DNA of 25,550 nt from contig JBFXEJ010000098.1 of assembly GCA_050180235.1 (NCBI GenBank), forward strand, positions 1-25,550. Direction: 5' to 3'. Position numbers and translations under genes: made by a program. The DNA is from JAABRU01 sp050180235. Its GTDB lineage: Bacteria > Desulfobacterota > Desulfobacteria > Desulfobacterales > Desulfococcaceae. The notes under the pieces were generated by a model. That model made no database searches. It worked only from the letters and a program-made list of their open reading frames with translations, and was not told the origin of the DNA. This document shows, piece by piece, positions 1-7,851 of the stretch (positions are counted from its first letter, which is position 1; each line of letters opens with the position of its first letter).

Positions 1-2291
1 TTGTCCGCTTTTTCCCCCTCTTCCCGGACACACGCGAGACTGAATGGCTGCAGCCGATGCTGTGCAAGGATATGCTCTTTGACAATGTCCCTGTTTTTTT
101 CCGGCAGTTCAACTCCCTGAGAAATATAATCTGTCAGTTCACTGACCAGCACAGACGGGGGAATGGGGGTGTTGTCATGCAGACTCTGTCCCACATAACT
201 GATATAAAGTTTTTCCCGTGCAGAAAGGATGGATTCCAGAAACAGATACCGGTCATCATTGCGCCGGGATCGGTCGCAGGGTTTTGGCTCCTTTGCCATG
301 AGATCAAAACCCGGACTTACATTACGGCGGGGATAATCTCCGGAATTGATTCCCATCAGACATATGATTTTAAAAGGAATACTGCGCATGGGCAGCATCG
401 CGCAGAAGGTGACACCGCCGGTGATGAAACCGAAACCAAACTGATCCTGCTGCAACTTCTGTCTGAGATGGGCCCGAATCACCCTGATATCGGTTTTCCC
501 TTCAAACCCTGACAGTTCCTGCATTTCCCCCAGACAGGACAGCATATCGCGGATCTTCTGAATTTCGTTTTCCGTATCCTCATCCCCCTGAAAAAACTGA
601 TCAGGAACTGCCCTGAGTGTCTCTGCCCACGCGGACAGGGAACGGGGACGGGAAAGCTTTTTGGCAAAGGAAAAGAGCCGGTCTGTGAATTCCGCCAGAT
701 GTCCCATTATAACTGTCTGGTTTCCTTCCACAGAATCATAAGGCAGAATGTTTTTGAAAAGCTGTTCCTCCCGCCCGCGCATGGCATAACCCAGAAACAG
801 GCGGTTAAGCCCTGCTTCCCATGTGTTTTCGGGAAAATCAGGCAGTTTCATCCGTCTGCGGGTGCTGCCGTCAATGCCCCAGCGGATTCGGGTATCTTTG
901 ATCCATGTCCTTATATGCTCCAAATCCGCTTCAGACAGATCAGATTTTTTCCGCACCGGAGGGGATTCCAGAATGGACAGCACCTGGGCAGCACTGAATC
1001 TGCCGTCTGTGAGTTCCAGAATTTGAAGAAAGCTGTCAATAACCCGGCTTTCCATGCGTATGCTCCGGTCTGCAATGCTGAAGGGAATTCGCCGGGGATG
1101 ATCCGGTGGCAGATCAAAAACAGCCTGAACAAAGGGAGCGTATTTTTCAATATCCGGAGTCATGACCAGAATATCGGAAGGTCTCAGTTCAGGATTCTGA
1201 CAGAACATATCCAGCAGATGATCCTGCAGCACCTGTGTTTCACGCATGGGACTGTGGCAGGAGTGAACCGATACAGACCTGTCCGCAGGATCAATAATTT
1301 TCTTCTCAGCCTCTTCCGAGGGCCGCTCCCTGCGGAAGAGGATATCAGACTGAATGCAGGAAAGCAGGGTGTCCTGTCCGGGATCATCAAAGATTTCGTC
1401 GGAGTCAGTGCTGAACTGCTGAATCATATCAAAGAAATCACGGCCTGAGAGGCCCATGGATGAAAGAAAGGGATTTTCCGGGCCGAAATGCAGATCCTCC
1501 TCGCGCAGCCCTTTTTTCGCGGCATCCCGTACAATCTTTCTGTGTTCCCGTCCGGACGTGACGTCCCCCCAGTATTCTGCACAGGGATTCATGAAAAAAA
1601 GATTGACTTCCAGATAGTTGGACAGGAGATCAAAAAGTTCCATATGAAAGGGAGGCAGGGTGGAAATGCCGAAAACCGAGATCCGTTCCGGCATATTCTG
1701 CGCAAGTCCGGGATTTTTTTCCAAAGCAGAGGCAAAGGCACGGGCCAGCGCGGGGCGGTGTTTTGTTTCGTTTCCTGCGGACAGTTTCCGCCACAGGAGC
1801 GACTGCCATCCGTCTTTTTTTCCGCCCTGTTCCCAGGCAAATATCCATTCCTGCCGGAAAAGAAGATAATGGTCATACACATCGGCCAGACGGGCGGCAA
1901 ACTGATAGTGTCTGAGATCCGCTTTTCCGTTTCCCAGATAATTTCTCAGTTCCCCGGCTTCCGGTTCTTCCATTACAGAAGGCAGCAGTTTCATGATCTT
2001 CCATGTCATTATTTCCGGATCAAAGGGAGATTTTTCCGGCTGTCCGGGCAGCACTTTCCGGAACATATGCCCATAGATGAAGGCATTGGGAAAGGGAAAG
2101 AGCATGTTGGCGCAGATGCCATAGCTTTTCGCCATCTGCATGGACAGCCAGCGTTCCATGCCTTTGCTCTGCACAACAATGATTTCCTTTGCCAGCGGAG
2201 AGGAAAGCGGCTCTCCCAGTACCTCAGAGAGACGCTCTGCGAGGCTTTCCAGCCGGTTGCCTGTAAAAAGTCTGAATTTTTTCATCTGCAT
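1..2291 (-). CDS. recC: RecC, exodeoxyribonuclease V gamma subunit (5' part; runs off left edge)
   Basis: RecC is the Chi-recognising, inactivated helicase-like subunit of the RecBCD nuclease/helicase, which processes DNA double-strand breaks in the cytoplasm. Reading the minus strand from 2291 gives about 763 uninterrupted codons in one frame, against roughly 1100 for whole RecC, so only the C-terminal third is missing. Family landmarks are visible: an N-terminal MKKFRLFTGNRLESL-like start, VVQSKGMERWLSMQ, the HSCHSPMRE segment, the FCAMLPMRSIPFK / GINSGDYPRR block, and HRLQPFS just before the edge. Two in-frame ATG codons lie 6 bp apart (2291 and 2285). Neither has a clear Shine-Dalgarno sequence and either could be used. 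recB and recD would be expected beyond the left edge. No frameshift or stop was found. Confidence 0.95.
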   Translation of the reverse strand, partial: MQMKKFRLFTGNRLESLAERLSEVLGEPLSSPLAKEIIVVQSKGMERWLSMQMAKSYGICANMLFPFPNAFIYGHMFRKVLPGQPEKSPFDPEIMTWKIMKLLPSVMEEPEAGELRNYLGNGKADLRHYQFAARLADVYDHYLLFRQEWIFAWEQGGKKDGWQSLLWRKLSAGNETKHRPALARAFASALEKNPGLAQNMPERISVFGISTLPPFHMELFDLLSNYLEVNLFFMNPCAEYWGDVTSGREHRKIVRDAAKKGLREEDLHFGPENPFLSSMGLSGRDFFDMIQQFSTDSDEIFDDPGQDTLLSCIQSDILFRRERPSEEAEKKIIDPADRSVSVHSCHSPMRETQVLQDHLLDMFCQNPELRPSDILVMTPDIEKYAPFVQAVFDLPPDHPRRIPFSIADRSIRMESRVIDSFLQILELTDGRFSAAQVLSILESPPVRKKSDLSEADLEHIRTWIKDTRIRWGIDGSTRRRMKLPDFPENTWEAGLNRLFLGYAMRGREEQLFKNILPYDSVEGNQTVIMGHLAEFTDRLFSFAKKLSRPRSLSAWAETLRAVPDQFFQGDEDTENEIQKIRDMLSCLGEMQELSGFEGKTDIRVIRAHLRQKLQQDQFGFGFITGGVTFCAMLPMRSIPFKIICLMGINSGDYPRRNVSPGFDLMAKEPKPCDRSRRNDDRYLFLESILSAREKLYISYVGQSLHDNTPIPPSVLVSELTDYISQGVELPEKNRDIVKEHILAQHRLQPFSLACVREEGEKAD

Positions 2292-2322
2292 AAGCAAGCA
2301 CTCAGAAATTTCCGGGGGTAAA

Positions 2323-2344
2323 GACTTCCGAAATTTCCGAAGTC
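2323..2344. promoter_or_regulatory. Inverted repeat in the recC leader
   Basis: A 6-bp arm GACTTC/GAAGTC surrounds an inner GAAATTTC palindrome, 32 bp upstream of the recC start. Further upstream, TTGACA (minus strand, 2403-2408) could be a -35 box, but no good -10 follows at the usual distance. A transcript starting there would carry this hairpin. A regulatory role is only inferred. Confidence 0.25.
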
Positions 2345-2428
2345 TGGCCGAAAAATTTATACATGAAAATTATGGAAGGTTAATTATTTAAAGCAGGCAC
2401 CCTGTCAAAAATATTTTAACATTTTTTT

Positions 2429-2501
2429 GTAGGGCGGGCACATGCTTTTCCGTGCCCGCCAACCGGAACGGTGGGCACAAAAAAACATGTGCCCACCCTA
2501 C
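2429..2501. repeat. Palindromic intergenic repeat (GTAGGGYGGGCACATG ends)
   Basis: Ends of about 16 bp (2429-2444 and 2486-2501) are inverted repeats of each other with one mismatch. Inside each half a smaller hairpin pairs GCGGGCAC/GTGCCCGC-type arms. The same GGGCACGGC / GCCGTGCCC core forms the centre of the 136-bp elements at 2625 and 25412, so these belong to one broad repeat class. No convincing target duplication was seen. The rest of the 2292-2841 gap holds only this, a hairpin at 2576 and the MITE at 2625. Confidence 0.75.
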
Positions 2502-2575
2502 GAATGAGATGTTTATAAAAACTAAACTGGCCGTGCAATATTACGCTGTCAGCTTTGAATCTGTTAGTTGCAAAA

Positions 2576-2600
2576 ACCGGATTTTCCCAAAAAATCCGGT
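2576..2600. terminator. Stem-loop ACCGGATTTT/AAAATCCGGT
   Basis: A perfect 10-bp stem has a 5-nt loop and A/T-rich flanks. A similar hairpin occurs at 6273-6293, so it may be a small repeat as well as a possible terminator for the ydbL operon, which reads toward it from the right. It lacks a long U-tract, so termination is uncertain. Confidence 0.4.
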
Positions 2601-2624
2601 TATTCTGTATACTTCAGTTCATAA

Positions 2625-2760
2625 GGTGATTTCCATGAAAAAATGTACCATCATTGCAGGGTGGGCACGGCTTTTTGTGCCCACAGTTTCAGCAGGACGG
2701 CGGGCACAGAAAGCCGTGCCCGCCCTACGAAAAACGGTATAATCATTAATGGAAATCACC
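2625..2760 (+). mobile_element. 136-bp MITE, copy 1, with TAA target duplication
   Basis: Perfect 12-bp terminal inverted repeats (GGTGATTTCCAT and its complement) bound a palindromic GC-rich core. Direct TAA triplets flank the element at 2622-2624 and 2761-2763. It carries no transposase. A second copy of identical length, inverted, lies at 25412-25547 and differs at about five positions by eye. A 3-bp T-A-rich duplication resembles IS5-type insertions, but that family link is an inference. It sits just beyond the end of ydbL. Confidence 0.85.
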
Positions 2761-2841
2761 TAAAAACAAAGTTGACAAAGCTTGACAAAGCACTGCACAT
2801 GGAATGCAAAATCCAGTGTGAAAAATTTTTCCCTGAAACCT

Positions 2842-3210
2842 CTATTTTCTGTACCATTTTCCGCTGTCATCCTGCAGCCATTCTCCGGGGCCTGCCACTT
2901 CACTTCGTATCTGCAGTGCGCGGCGTTTTCCCACCAGATCGGGTGTGGTGTTCTGCTGTGCTGCAATGGCCTCATAAACCTTTGCCCGATCTGCATTTTC
3001 CGCACTGATCATATCGACCTTTTCCTGCGGCCCGCGGAATTCCAGAAATCCTTTATTGTTTTCCCCCACAGATCCCTTTGCCTTGAGAGCATTGATCTCC
3101 GGCACGCGGGCCTTCATTCTTTCCTTGATGTCCTGGGCAAAAATCGGGGTATGAAACAGAATTCCCATAATAAAACAGATAAATGCACAGAAAGCAATCC
3201 TTTTTTTCAT
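2842..3210 (-). CDS. ydbL: YdbL family periplasmic protein (DUF1318)
   Basis: The 122-residue protein has a typical signal peptide (KKR start, hydrophobic core, probable cleavage after FA at about residue 25), so it should be periplasmic. The mature part contains the family pattern: a helix with ALKAKGSVGENNKGFLEF (about residues 42-59), then NADRAKVYEAIAAQ and a terminal W-x-x-D-x-x-G-K-W-Y segment. The start has a strong AAGGAG Shine-Dalgarno. It follows the ynbE-like lipoprotein gene by 15 bp, so the two are almost certainly co-transcribed. In E. coli the YdbL/YnbE/YdbH set supports lipid transport between membranes. The large YdbH partner is not encoded next to this pair. Confidence 0.82.
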   Translation of the reverse strand: MKKRIAFCAFICFIMGILFHTPIFAQDIKERMKARVPEINALKAKGSVGENNKGFLEFRGPQEKVDMISAENADRAKVYEAIAAQQNTTPDLVGKRRALQIRSEVAGPGEWLQDDSGKWYRK

Positions 3211-3225
3211 AATTTTCTCCTTATC

Positions 3226-3438
3226 CTATTCTTTGGCCTTGTCAATATCACCGAAGAAATCATCCAAAGCTTTGTCCACCCTGACATTGACATTGACGTT
3301 GATGGTCATTTCCATTGGTTTGACTTCCACCACATGCTCAGTTTTGATAGGATCAACCTGCACCCTGTGCTGAGTGCAGGCCATTCCCATAAAAACGGGC
3401 AATGCCGCAATTGCCAGTATAATTTTTTTCCCTGTCAT
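3226..3438 (-). CDS. ynbE: YnbE-like small lipoprotein
   Basis: The 70-residue protein has a lysine-rich N-terminus, a hydrophobic stretch and a cysteine at residue 21 after GMA. This is an imperfect lipobox (the -3 position is G rather than L/V/I), but its placement fits an outer-membrane lipoprotein. The mature part ends with alternating N/V residues (MTINVNVNVRVDKALDDFF), matching the YnbE pattern of a short beta-strand plus a VDK-x-LDD tail. The Shine-Dalgarno GGGAG lies about 6 nt from the ATG. It is the first gene of the pair with ydbL. In E. coli, YnbE caps the AsmA-like bridge protein YdbH; no such gene is visible here. Confidence 0.75.
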   Translation of the reverse strand: MTGKKIILAIAALPVFMGMACTQHRVQVDPIKTEHVVEVKPMEMTINVNVNVRVDKALDDFFGDIDKAKE

Positions 3439-3667
3439 ACTTTTCTCCCTGTATGTGTTTTGAAGCCTGATAACCCTTTAAAAAAATTCGGATTTATGTT
3501 TTTCCTTACTCCAGACTGTGCCGGAACTGACATAAAATCTGAAAAATATTTCAGCAAAAAACCTTCATGCCCCGGCTGTTTTTCAGTCTGCAGCGAAGGC
3601 ATAAAAACGCAACTCTGCAAAAAGGTTAATTTAAAATTGCTTCTTATGTGAGCCGATTGCAAAAATT

Positions 3668-3770
3668 AGTCAGCATCATTCCGGCGAACGCCTGAATCCG
3701 GTATTTTCAAATGGTTCTTGAAATCGGTTTTCTCCGGTATGACGAAAGAGCGTAACATCAGTCATTAAAA
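3668..3770. repeat. CGTCATnCCGG-type intergenic repeat, degenerate copy
   Basis: An imperfect inverted repeat: CATCATTCCGGCGAA near the left end answers TTCTCCGGTATGACGAA on the right, and the right edge GCGTAACATCA matches that of the better-preserved element at 7051-7183. It fills most of the gap between ynbE and the ATPase gene; I see no gene there. Confidence 0.6.
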
Positions 3771-3820
3771 TTAGACGGTTCAGACAGGTCATCCGTTTAC
3801 AGTTTCATATCAGCATCTCA

Positions 3821-4261
3821 TCATCTGATTTTCCGGTTTGTCATCACCAGGCAGTTTTTCCTGCCTTCAGTATTATAACTTACTGTATCCATAAGTTTTT
3901 TAATAATAGAAAGCCCTCTTCCGCTGATTTTCGCATCTTCAATGCTTTCCACATCATCGGAAAATTCACCGGCCGGGGAATCGGATAAAATGTCCGGATT
4001 CATCGGAAGGCCGGTATCACAGACTTTGAGCATTACTCTCTCTGCATCCATCGCAAGAATCACCTCCACTTCATGCCCTGTTTCATTGCCATAAGCATGG
4101 ATGATGCAGTTGTTCACTGCTTCCGTAACACTGAGTCTGACTCCGAAAACAGTATCATCGGAAAGGGACAGATGATTGCATAATGCTTCAACTGCGGCAG
4201 CGATCAGATATACCTTTTTTATATCACTGTCAATTATCAGTCTGATAATCTGTCCTCCCAT
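3821..4261 (-). CDS. RsbW/SpoIIAB-like ATP-binding protein (anti-sigma-type serine kinase fold)
   Basis: This is a stand-alone GHKL ATPase domain of about 146 residues. The N-box is SVTEAVNNCIIHAY (E47, N50/N51), the G1 box is DTG at 82-84, and the G2 box is GRGLSIIKKLMD (from about 114). The family includes anti-sigma kinases that phosphorylate STAS-domain anti-anti-sigma factors. No STAS protein, phosphatase or sigma factor is encoded nearby, so the partner is unknown. I choose the ATG at 4261 because GGGAGGAG lies just upstream. A GTG at 4276 would add five residues but has no ribosome-binding site. It begins about 20 bp after the end of pgm and is probably translationally coupled to it. 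Confidence 0.85.
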   Translation of the reverse strand: MGGQIIRLIIDSDIKKVYLIAAAVEALCNHLSLSDDTVFGVRLSVTEAVNNCIIHAYGNETGHEVEVILAMDAERVMLKVCDTGLPMNPDILSDSPAGEFSDDVESIEDAKISGRGLSIIKKLMDTVSYNTEGRKNCLVMTNRKIR

Positions 4262-4281
4262 TTCTCCTCCCGGCACTTAGT

Positions 4282-5943
4282 TCAGGTTCCCAAAACGCCT
4301 GCGGCACGGAAGGCACTGCTGACAATGGTCTGTGCCTCTTCCTGTATCTGCCGCAGATGTAACGTTCCTTTGAAACTTTCCGTGTAAATTTTGTAAATAT
4401 CCTCTGTGCCTGAAGGCCGGGCCGCAAACCATCCGTTTTCCGTCACAACTTTCAGACCGCCTATAGCTGCCCCGTTTCCGGGAGCATGGGTCAGTTTTTC
4501 CAAAATTTTTTCTCCTGCCAGGGTATCTGCGGAAATCATATCCGGCGAGAGTTTTTTCAGCACAGATTTCTGGGCAGCATTTGCCGGGGCATGCAGTCTT
4601 TCATACACAGGACTGCCGAACCTCTCGGTAAGTTCCCGGTAATGCAGTGCGGGATCTTTGCCTGTTTTTGCAGTGATTTCCGCAGCCAGCAGATTTAAAA
4701 TAATCCCGTCCTTGTCTGTGGTCCAAACGCTTCCGTCTTTGCGGAGAAAAGAGGCGCCCGCGCTCTCTTCGCCTCCGAATCCGTATGAGCCGTCCAGCAG
4801 ACCCTCCACAAACCATTTGAATCCCACCGGCACCTCCGAAACCCTGCGTCCCAAATCTGCGGCCACCCGGTCAATCATGGCACTGCTTACCAGAGTTTTG
4901 CCCACAGCCGCAGACTTTTTCCATCCGGAGCGGTTCCGGAAAAGATAAGAAATAGCGACAGAAAGATAATGATTGGGATTCATCAGCCCATCGGAAGGAG
5001 TGACAATTCCGTGGCGGTCCGCATCCGGATCATTGCCAAATGCGATGTCGTATCTGTCTTTTAGATCAATGAGTCCGGCCATGGCATGGGGAGAGGAGCA
5101 GTCCATACGGATTTTTCCGTCTTTGTCCACCCGCATAAATCCGAAAGCCGGATCAACAGTTCGGTTTACAATTTCCAGGTTCAGTCCGTACTGCTGAGCT
5201 ATGGGATCCCAGAAATTAATGGCAGCACCGCCCAGAGGATCAACTCCCATACGGATACCCGAAGATCGGATAATGTCCATGTCAATGATATGCTCCAGAT
5301 CCGCTGCATAAGGCGTGATATAGTCATATTCAGATACGGTTCCTGAATGAAGTGCCTTTTCATGGGAAATGCGTCTGACATTCTGATTGGCGGCCTTCAG
5401 ATAAAGATTGGCATGTTCCTGAATCCATGCCGTAACAGCGGTATCAGCAGGTCCGCCGTGGGGAGGATTGTATTTGAATCCGCCGTCTTCCGGCGGATTG
5501 TGTGAAGGTGTGATGACAATGCCGTCTGCCAGTCCGGAGCTTTTTCCCTTATTATATGTGAGAATGGCATGGGAAATCACAGGCGTGGGCGTATATCCCA
5601 GACCTTTGTGAATCATAACACTTACCCCGTTGGCTGCCAGCACTTCCAGAGTGGTGGCATGCCCCGGTTCAGACAGGGCATGGGTGTCCATTCCCAGAAA
5701 CAGGGGACCGCTGATGCCCTGTTTTTTCCGAAAATCACAGATGGACTGACTTACAGCCAGAATATGGGCTTCATTAAAGCTGTTTTTCAGAGATGTTCCC
5801 CGGTGTCCCGATGTTCCGAATTCCACCTGCTGCGCAGGATCAGAAATATCCGGCATTCCCGTGTAGTAAGAGCTGACCAGTCTCGGTATATTGATCAGTA
5901 AGGACAGGGGTACAGATTTTCCCGCCAGTGCATGTATTGCCAT
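4282..5943 (-). CDS. pgm: Phosphoglucomutase (alpha-D-glucose 1,6-bisphosphate-dependent)
   Basis: Pgm interconverts glucose-1-phosphate and glucose-6-phosphate in the cytoplasm, linking glycolysis with glycogen and envelope-sugar synthesis. The 553 residues match the bacterial Pgm length and closely resemble the E. coli enzyme from the MAIH start onward. All four active-site loops are present: the phosphoserine loop TPSHNPPEDGG (S147), the metal loop GNDPDADRHG (D305, D307, D309), the sugar-specificity loop GGEESAG (about 390-396) and the phosphate-binding RPSGTEDIYK (about 509-518). GGGAG lies about 6 nt before the ATG. The next gene on this strand, an RsbW-like ATPase, follows within about 20 bp. 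Confidence 0.97.
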   Translation of the reverse strand: MAIHALAGKSVPLSLLINIPRLVSSYYTGMPDISDPAQQVEFGTSGHRGTSLKNSFNEAHILAVSQSICDFRKKQGISGPLFLGMDTHALSEPGHATTLEVLAANGVSVMIHKGLGYTPTPVISHAILTYNKGKSSGLADGIVITPSHNPPEDGGFKYNPPHGGPADTAVTAWIQEHANLYLKAANQNVRRISHEKALHSGTVSEYDYITPYAADLEHIIDMDIIRSSGIRMGVDPLGGAAINFWDPIAQQYGLNLEIVNRTVDPAFGFMRVDKDGKIRMDCSSPHAMAGLIDLKDRYDIAFGNDPDADRHGIVTPSDGLMNPNHYLSVAISYLFRNRSGWKKSAAVGKTLVSSAMIDRVAADLGRRVSEVPVGFKWFVEGLLDGSYGFGGEESAGASFLRKDGSVWTTDKDGIILNLLAAEITAKTGKDPALHYRELTERFGSPVYERLHAPANAAQKSVLKKLSPDMISADTLAGEKILEKLTHAPGNGAAIGGLKVVTENGWFAARPSGTEDIYKIYTESFKGTLHLRQIQEEAQTIVSSAFRAAGVLGT

Positions 5944-5969
5944 GTTTTTCTCCCGGAATGTATGAAAAT

Positions 5970-5994
5970 TTGAATGATTAATGTTGAATGATTA
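5970..5994. promoter_or_regulatory. 11-bp direct repeat in the pgm leader
   Basis: TTGAATGATTA occurs twice, separated by 3 bp (5970-5980 and 5984-5994), 26 bp upstream of the pgm start. A tandem operator for a DNA-binding regulator is possible but unproven. The remaining 5995-6272 stretch shows no gene; around 6040 there is only a weak echo of the CTTTGTG-rich repeat seen at 7759. Confidence 0.25.
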
Positions 5995-6272
5995 CAGAAA
6001 GCTGAATAGCAGGTGAAGTGCAGCGTAGCCCACCCTTCTTTGTGAGAACTTTGCAATTCTCTGCGCTTAAACTGATCCACTGCCAAAATTCCTTCATCCT
6101 GTGAATCATGGTTCAGACATTATCTGCCGGGAAAACCCCCGACTCCGCACTTACATTAGATTTTCATGCAGCGTCTGTCAACATATTTGGCAGTTATCTG
6201 ATTTTTTTGCTGTCAAATTATTCAGATTCTGCTATAAGTAGGCAAACGAAATTTTTCGTGTATTCAAAAAAT

Positions 6273-6293
6273 CGGATTTTTCCGAAAAATCCG
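6273..6293. terminator. Stem-loop CGGATTTTT/AAAAATCCG with T-run
   Basis: A perfect 9-bp stem with a 3-nt loop is followed by GG and five T residues on the plus strand and preceded by A's that would be U's on the minus strand. It lies between divergent genes, so there is no obvious transcript to end. It is related to the hairpin at 2576-2600 and is better seen as a repeated hairpin that may terminate. Confidence 0.4.
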
Positions 6294-6412
6294 GTTTTTC
6301 TGAAAAGTTTATACCCGAAAATTTATGGAATCTTACTTAATAAAAATTTATAATTTTATGATCTATGCCTCATTCTGTGAAATAATATTTTTAAAAGCCG
6401 GATGATGCCGGA

Positions 6413-6418
6413 AAGGAG
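6413..6418 (+). promoter_or_regulatory. Shine-Dalgarno AAGGAG that decides the hydrolase start
   Basis: AAGGAG stands 7 nt before the ATG at 6426. It rules out the upstream in-frame ATG codons at 6402 and 6405, which have no such site. A TATAAT hexamer at 6349-6354 could be a -10 box, but no good -35 is seen. Confidence 0.75.
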
Positions 6419-6425
6419 ATTTTTT

Positions 6426-6965
6426 ATGCTCAGTTCAGAAAATGCTGTACTGCTGGTGGTTGATGTTCAGGGAAAACTTGCCCAGATGATGCACAATAAG
6501 GACGCTTTTTTCAAAAATCTCAGTATTATAATACAGGGTGCAAAGATTCTGGAAATTCCCATCATATGGCTGGAGCAGATTCCGGAAAAACTGGGTTCCA
6601 CCACTCCGGAGATTGCACAACTTCTCACAGGTTTCAAACCCATTTCCAAACACACCTTCAGCGCATGGAGAAATGAGAATTTCCGGAACGCCCTTATTGC
6701 GGCAAACCGGAAACAGGTACTGATTACCGGAATTGAAACCCATATCTGCGTGTATCAGACAGCGCGATCCCTTGCCGAACATGGATATGAAGTTCATGCG
6801 GTTGCGGATGCGGTGGCTTCCCGTTATCCGGAAAACAAAGAGATCGGGCTGGAAAAAATCCGCAATGCAGGCGGGATTATGACTTCTGCGGAAACAGCCC
6901 TGTTTGAAATCATGAAAGAGGCCGGCGGGGAAAAATTCAGGCAGATTGTGAAGATTATCAGATAA
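6426..6965 (+). CDS. Isochorismatase-family cysteine hydrolase
   Basis: This is a 179-residue single-domain protein of the isochorismatase/nicotinamidase fold. The catalytic triad of the family can be placed: Asp13 in VVDVQGK, Lys75 in PISKHTFSAW, and the nucleophile Cys108 in TGIETHICVYQTA, including the usual cis-peptide neighbourhood just before the cysteine. Length and sequence resemble YcaC-type or uncharacterised hydrolases rather than nicotinamidases, whose metal-binding D-x-H-x-H set is not evident. The substrate cannot be told from sequence. The gene stands alone, divergent from pgm, and is followed by repeat sequence. The start is set by a strong Shine-Dalgarno. Confidence 0.9.
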   Translation: MLSSENAVLLVVDVQGKLAQMMHNKDAFFKNLSIIIQGAKILEIPIIWLEQIPEKLGSTTPEIAQLLTGFKPISKHTFSAWRNENFRNALIAANRKQVLITGIETHICVYQTARSLAEHGYEVHAVADAVASRYPENKEIGLEKIRNAGGIMTSAETALFEIMKEAGGEKFRQIVKIIR

Positions 6966-6992
6966 GGCAGGAATTTCGGATGATGAAATCTG

Positions 6993-7048
6993 GGCAGTGG
7001 GATTTTTTATACTGATATTTTTAAATTTATAAATCAATATCTTATTTA
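6993..7048 (+). repeat. A/T-rich 56-bp repeat, copy 1
   Basis: It starts at GGCAGTGGGA and continues through an A/T-rich stretch (TTTTATACTGATATTTTTAA and on) to TTATTTA. A near-identical copy lies at 25161-25215, one base substituted in the last 44. Both copies follow a plus-strand gene and precede a CGTCAT-type repeat, so they may be one composite element. Confidence 0.75.
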
Positions 7049-7050
7049 AC

Positions 7051-7183
7051 TGATGTTAGGCAGATTCGTCATACCGGCGAAAGCCGGTATCCGTAACCGT
7101 CTGAAAATACCTGATTCCGGCTTTCTCCGGAATGACATGAAATACAGCAGTCTGCCGGATCCTGAAGGTTTGGCGTAACATCA
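7051..7183. repeat. MITE-like CGTCATACCGG element with TGATGTTANGC ends
   Basis: The ends TGATGTTAGGC and GGCGTAACATCA are inverted repeats with one mismatch. Inside, CGTCATACCGGCGAAAGCCGG on the left mirrors CCGGCTTTCTCCGGAATGAC on the right. Degenerate relatives occur at 3668, 12846, 22925 and 25272. There is no coding content. Confidence 0.7.
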
Positions 7184-7235
7184 TTAAATAATGAGTTCAT
7201 TGTTTCAATGGTTTAATTCTTCAGTTTAACAGTTT

Positions 7236-7664
7236 ATGAGCCAAAAACCCATGACAGACTATATGGTAATCGGCAGGTTCAGGAACAGTGAGAATGTAAG
7301 AGCACTTATTGCGGCAATCCGCAGCAAAGGCAAAACCTGCTATGATTTCACAGCCAAACCCGCTGATCCCCATCATCCTGATGCGCCTTTTGAAGAGCAG
7401 ATGAAGGTTCTTGAAAGCCACCCGGACTTTCTCAATGATCCGGTTCACCGCTGGCATTACGAAAGAGATTTGGCCGGTCTCAGAAACGCAAATACCTTGA
7501 TCCTGCTGCTGCCTGCCGGCACTTCAGCGCATATGGAAGCAGGGATTGCCTTTGGACTGGGCAAAAAACTTGTTCTTATAGGCAAACCCGACAAACCTGA
7601 AACGCTTTATTTTATTTTCAATGAACACTTCAAAACCGTTGACGATTTTCTGGCAACTTTCTGA
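7236..7664 (+). CDS. Nucleoside 2-deoxyribosyltransferase-like protein
   Basis: The 142-residue Rossmann-like domain begins with TDYMVIGRFRNSENVRALIAAIRSKG and carries a motif resembling that of nucleoside deoxyribosyltransferases: DLAGLRNANTLILLLPAG followed by SAHMEAGIAFGLGKKLVLIG. Glu101 in HMEAG sits where the catalytic glutamate is expected. The real substrate could be another N-glycosidic compound; similar proteins are often left hypothetical. No Shine-Dalgarno is seen before the ATG at 7236 or the alternative ATG at 7251, so the start is uncertain. The next gene downstream is dut, a possible nucleotide-pool link. An upstream promoter would have to come from repeat sequence. Confidence 0.72.
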   Translation: MSQKPMTDYMVIGRFRNSENVRALIAAIRSKGKTCYDFTAKPADPHHPDAPFEEQMKVLESHPDFLNDPVHRWHYERDLAGLRNANTLILLLPAGTSAHMEAGIAFGLGKKLVLIGKPDKPETLYFIFNEHFKTVDDFLATF

Positions 7665-7758
7665 ATATCATATTGCATTCGGCAATTCAAAAACAGCAAA
7701 ACTGTAAACAAAGCGAACACTCTCAGATAATATGAAATCTGAAAAAAAATTGTGCATT

Positions 7759-7800
7759 AAATCTTTGTGAAACTTTGTGCCTTTGTGTCTTCGTGGCAGA
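7759..7800 (+). repeat. CTTTGTG-rich intergenic repeat
   Basis: A short tract with repeated CTTTGTG/CTTCGTG words lies between the NDT-like gene and dut. It resembles common intergenic low-complexity repeats; I see no inverted ends. The surrounding 7665-7851 gap has no gene. Confidence 0.45.
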
Positions 7801-7851
7801 AAACATAAATAAAGTTGAAACATTATCGCAAACGGAATCTGTCTGAACTGT

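Noticed and set aside
57..2321. Long plus-strand open frames of 151, 249 and 277 codons
   Set aside because: They share one antisense frame with the unbroken RecC reading on the minus strand and have no family resemblance.
2643..3008. Open frames across the 136-bp element and its copy at 25293-25529 (similar peptides MYHHCRVGTAFCAH)
   Set aside because: The similarity comes from the repeated DNA of the MITE, not from a conserved protein.
3435..3662. 75-codon minus-strand open frame upstream of ynbE
   Set aside because: It overlaps the ynbE start, has no ribosome-binding site and shows no recognisable domain.
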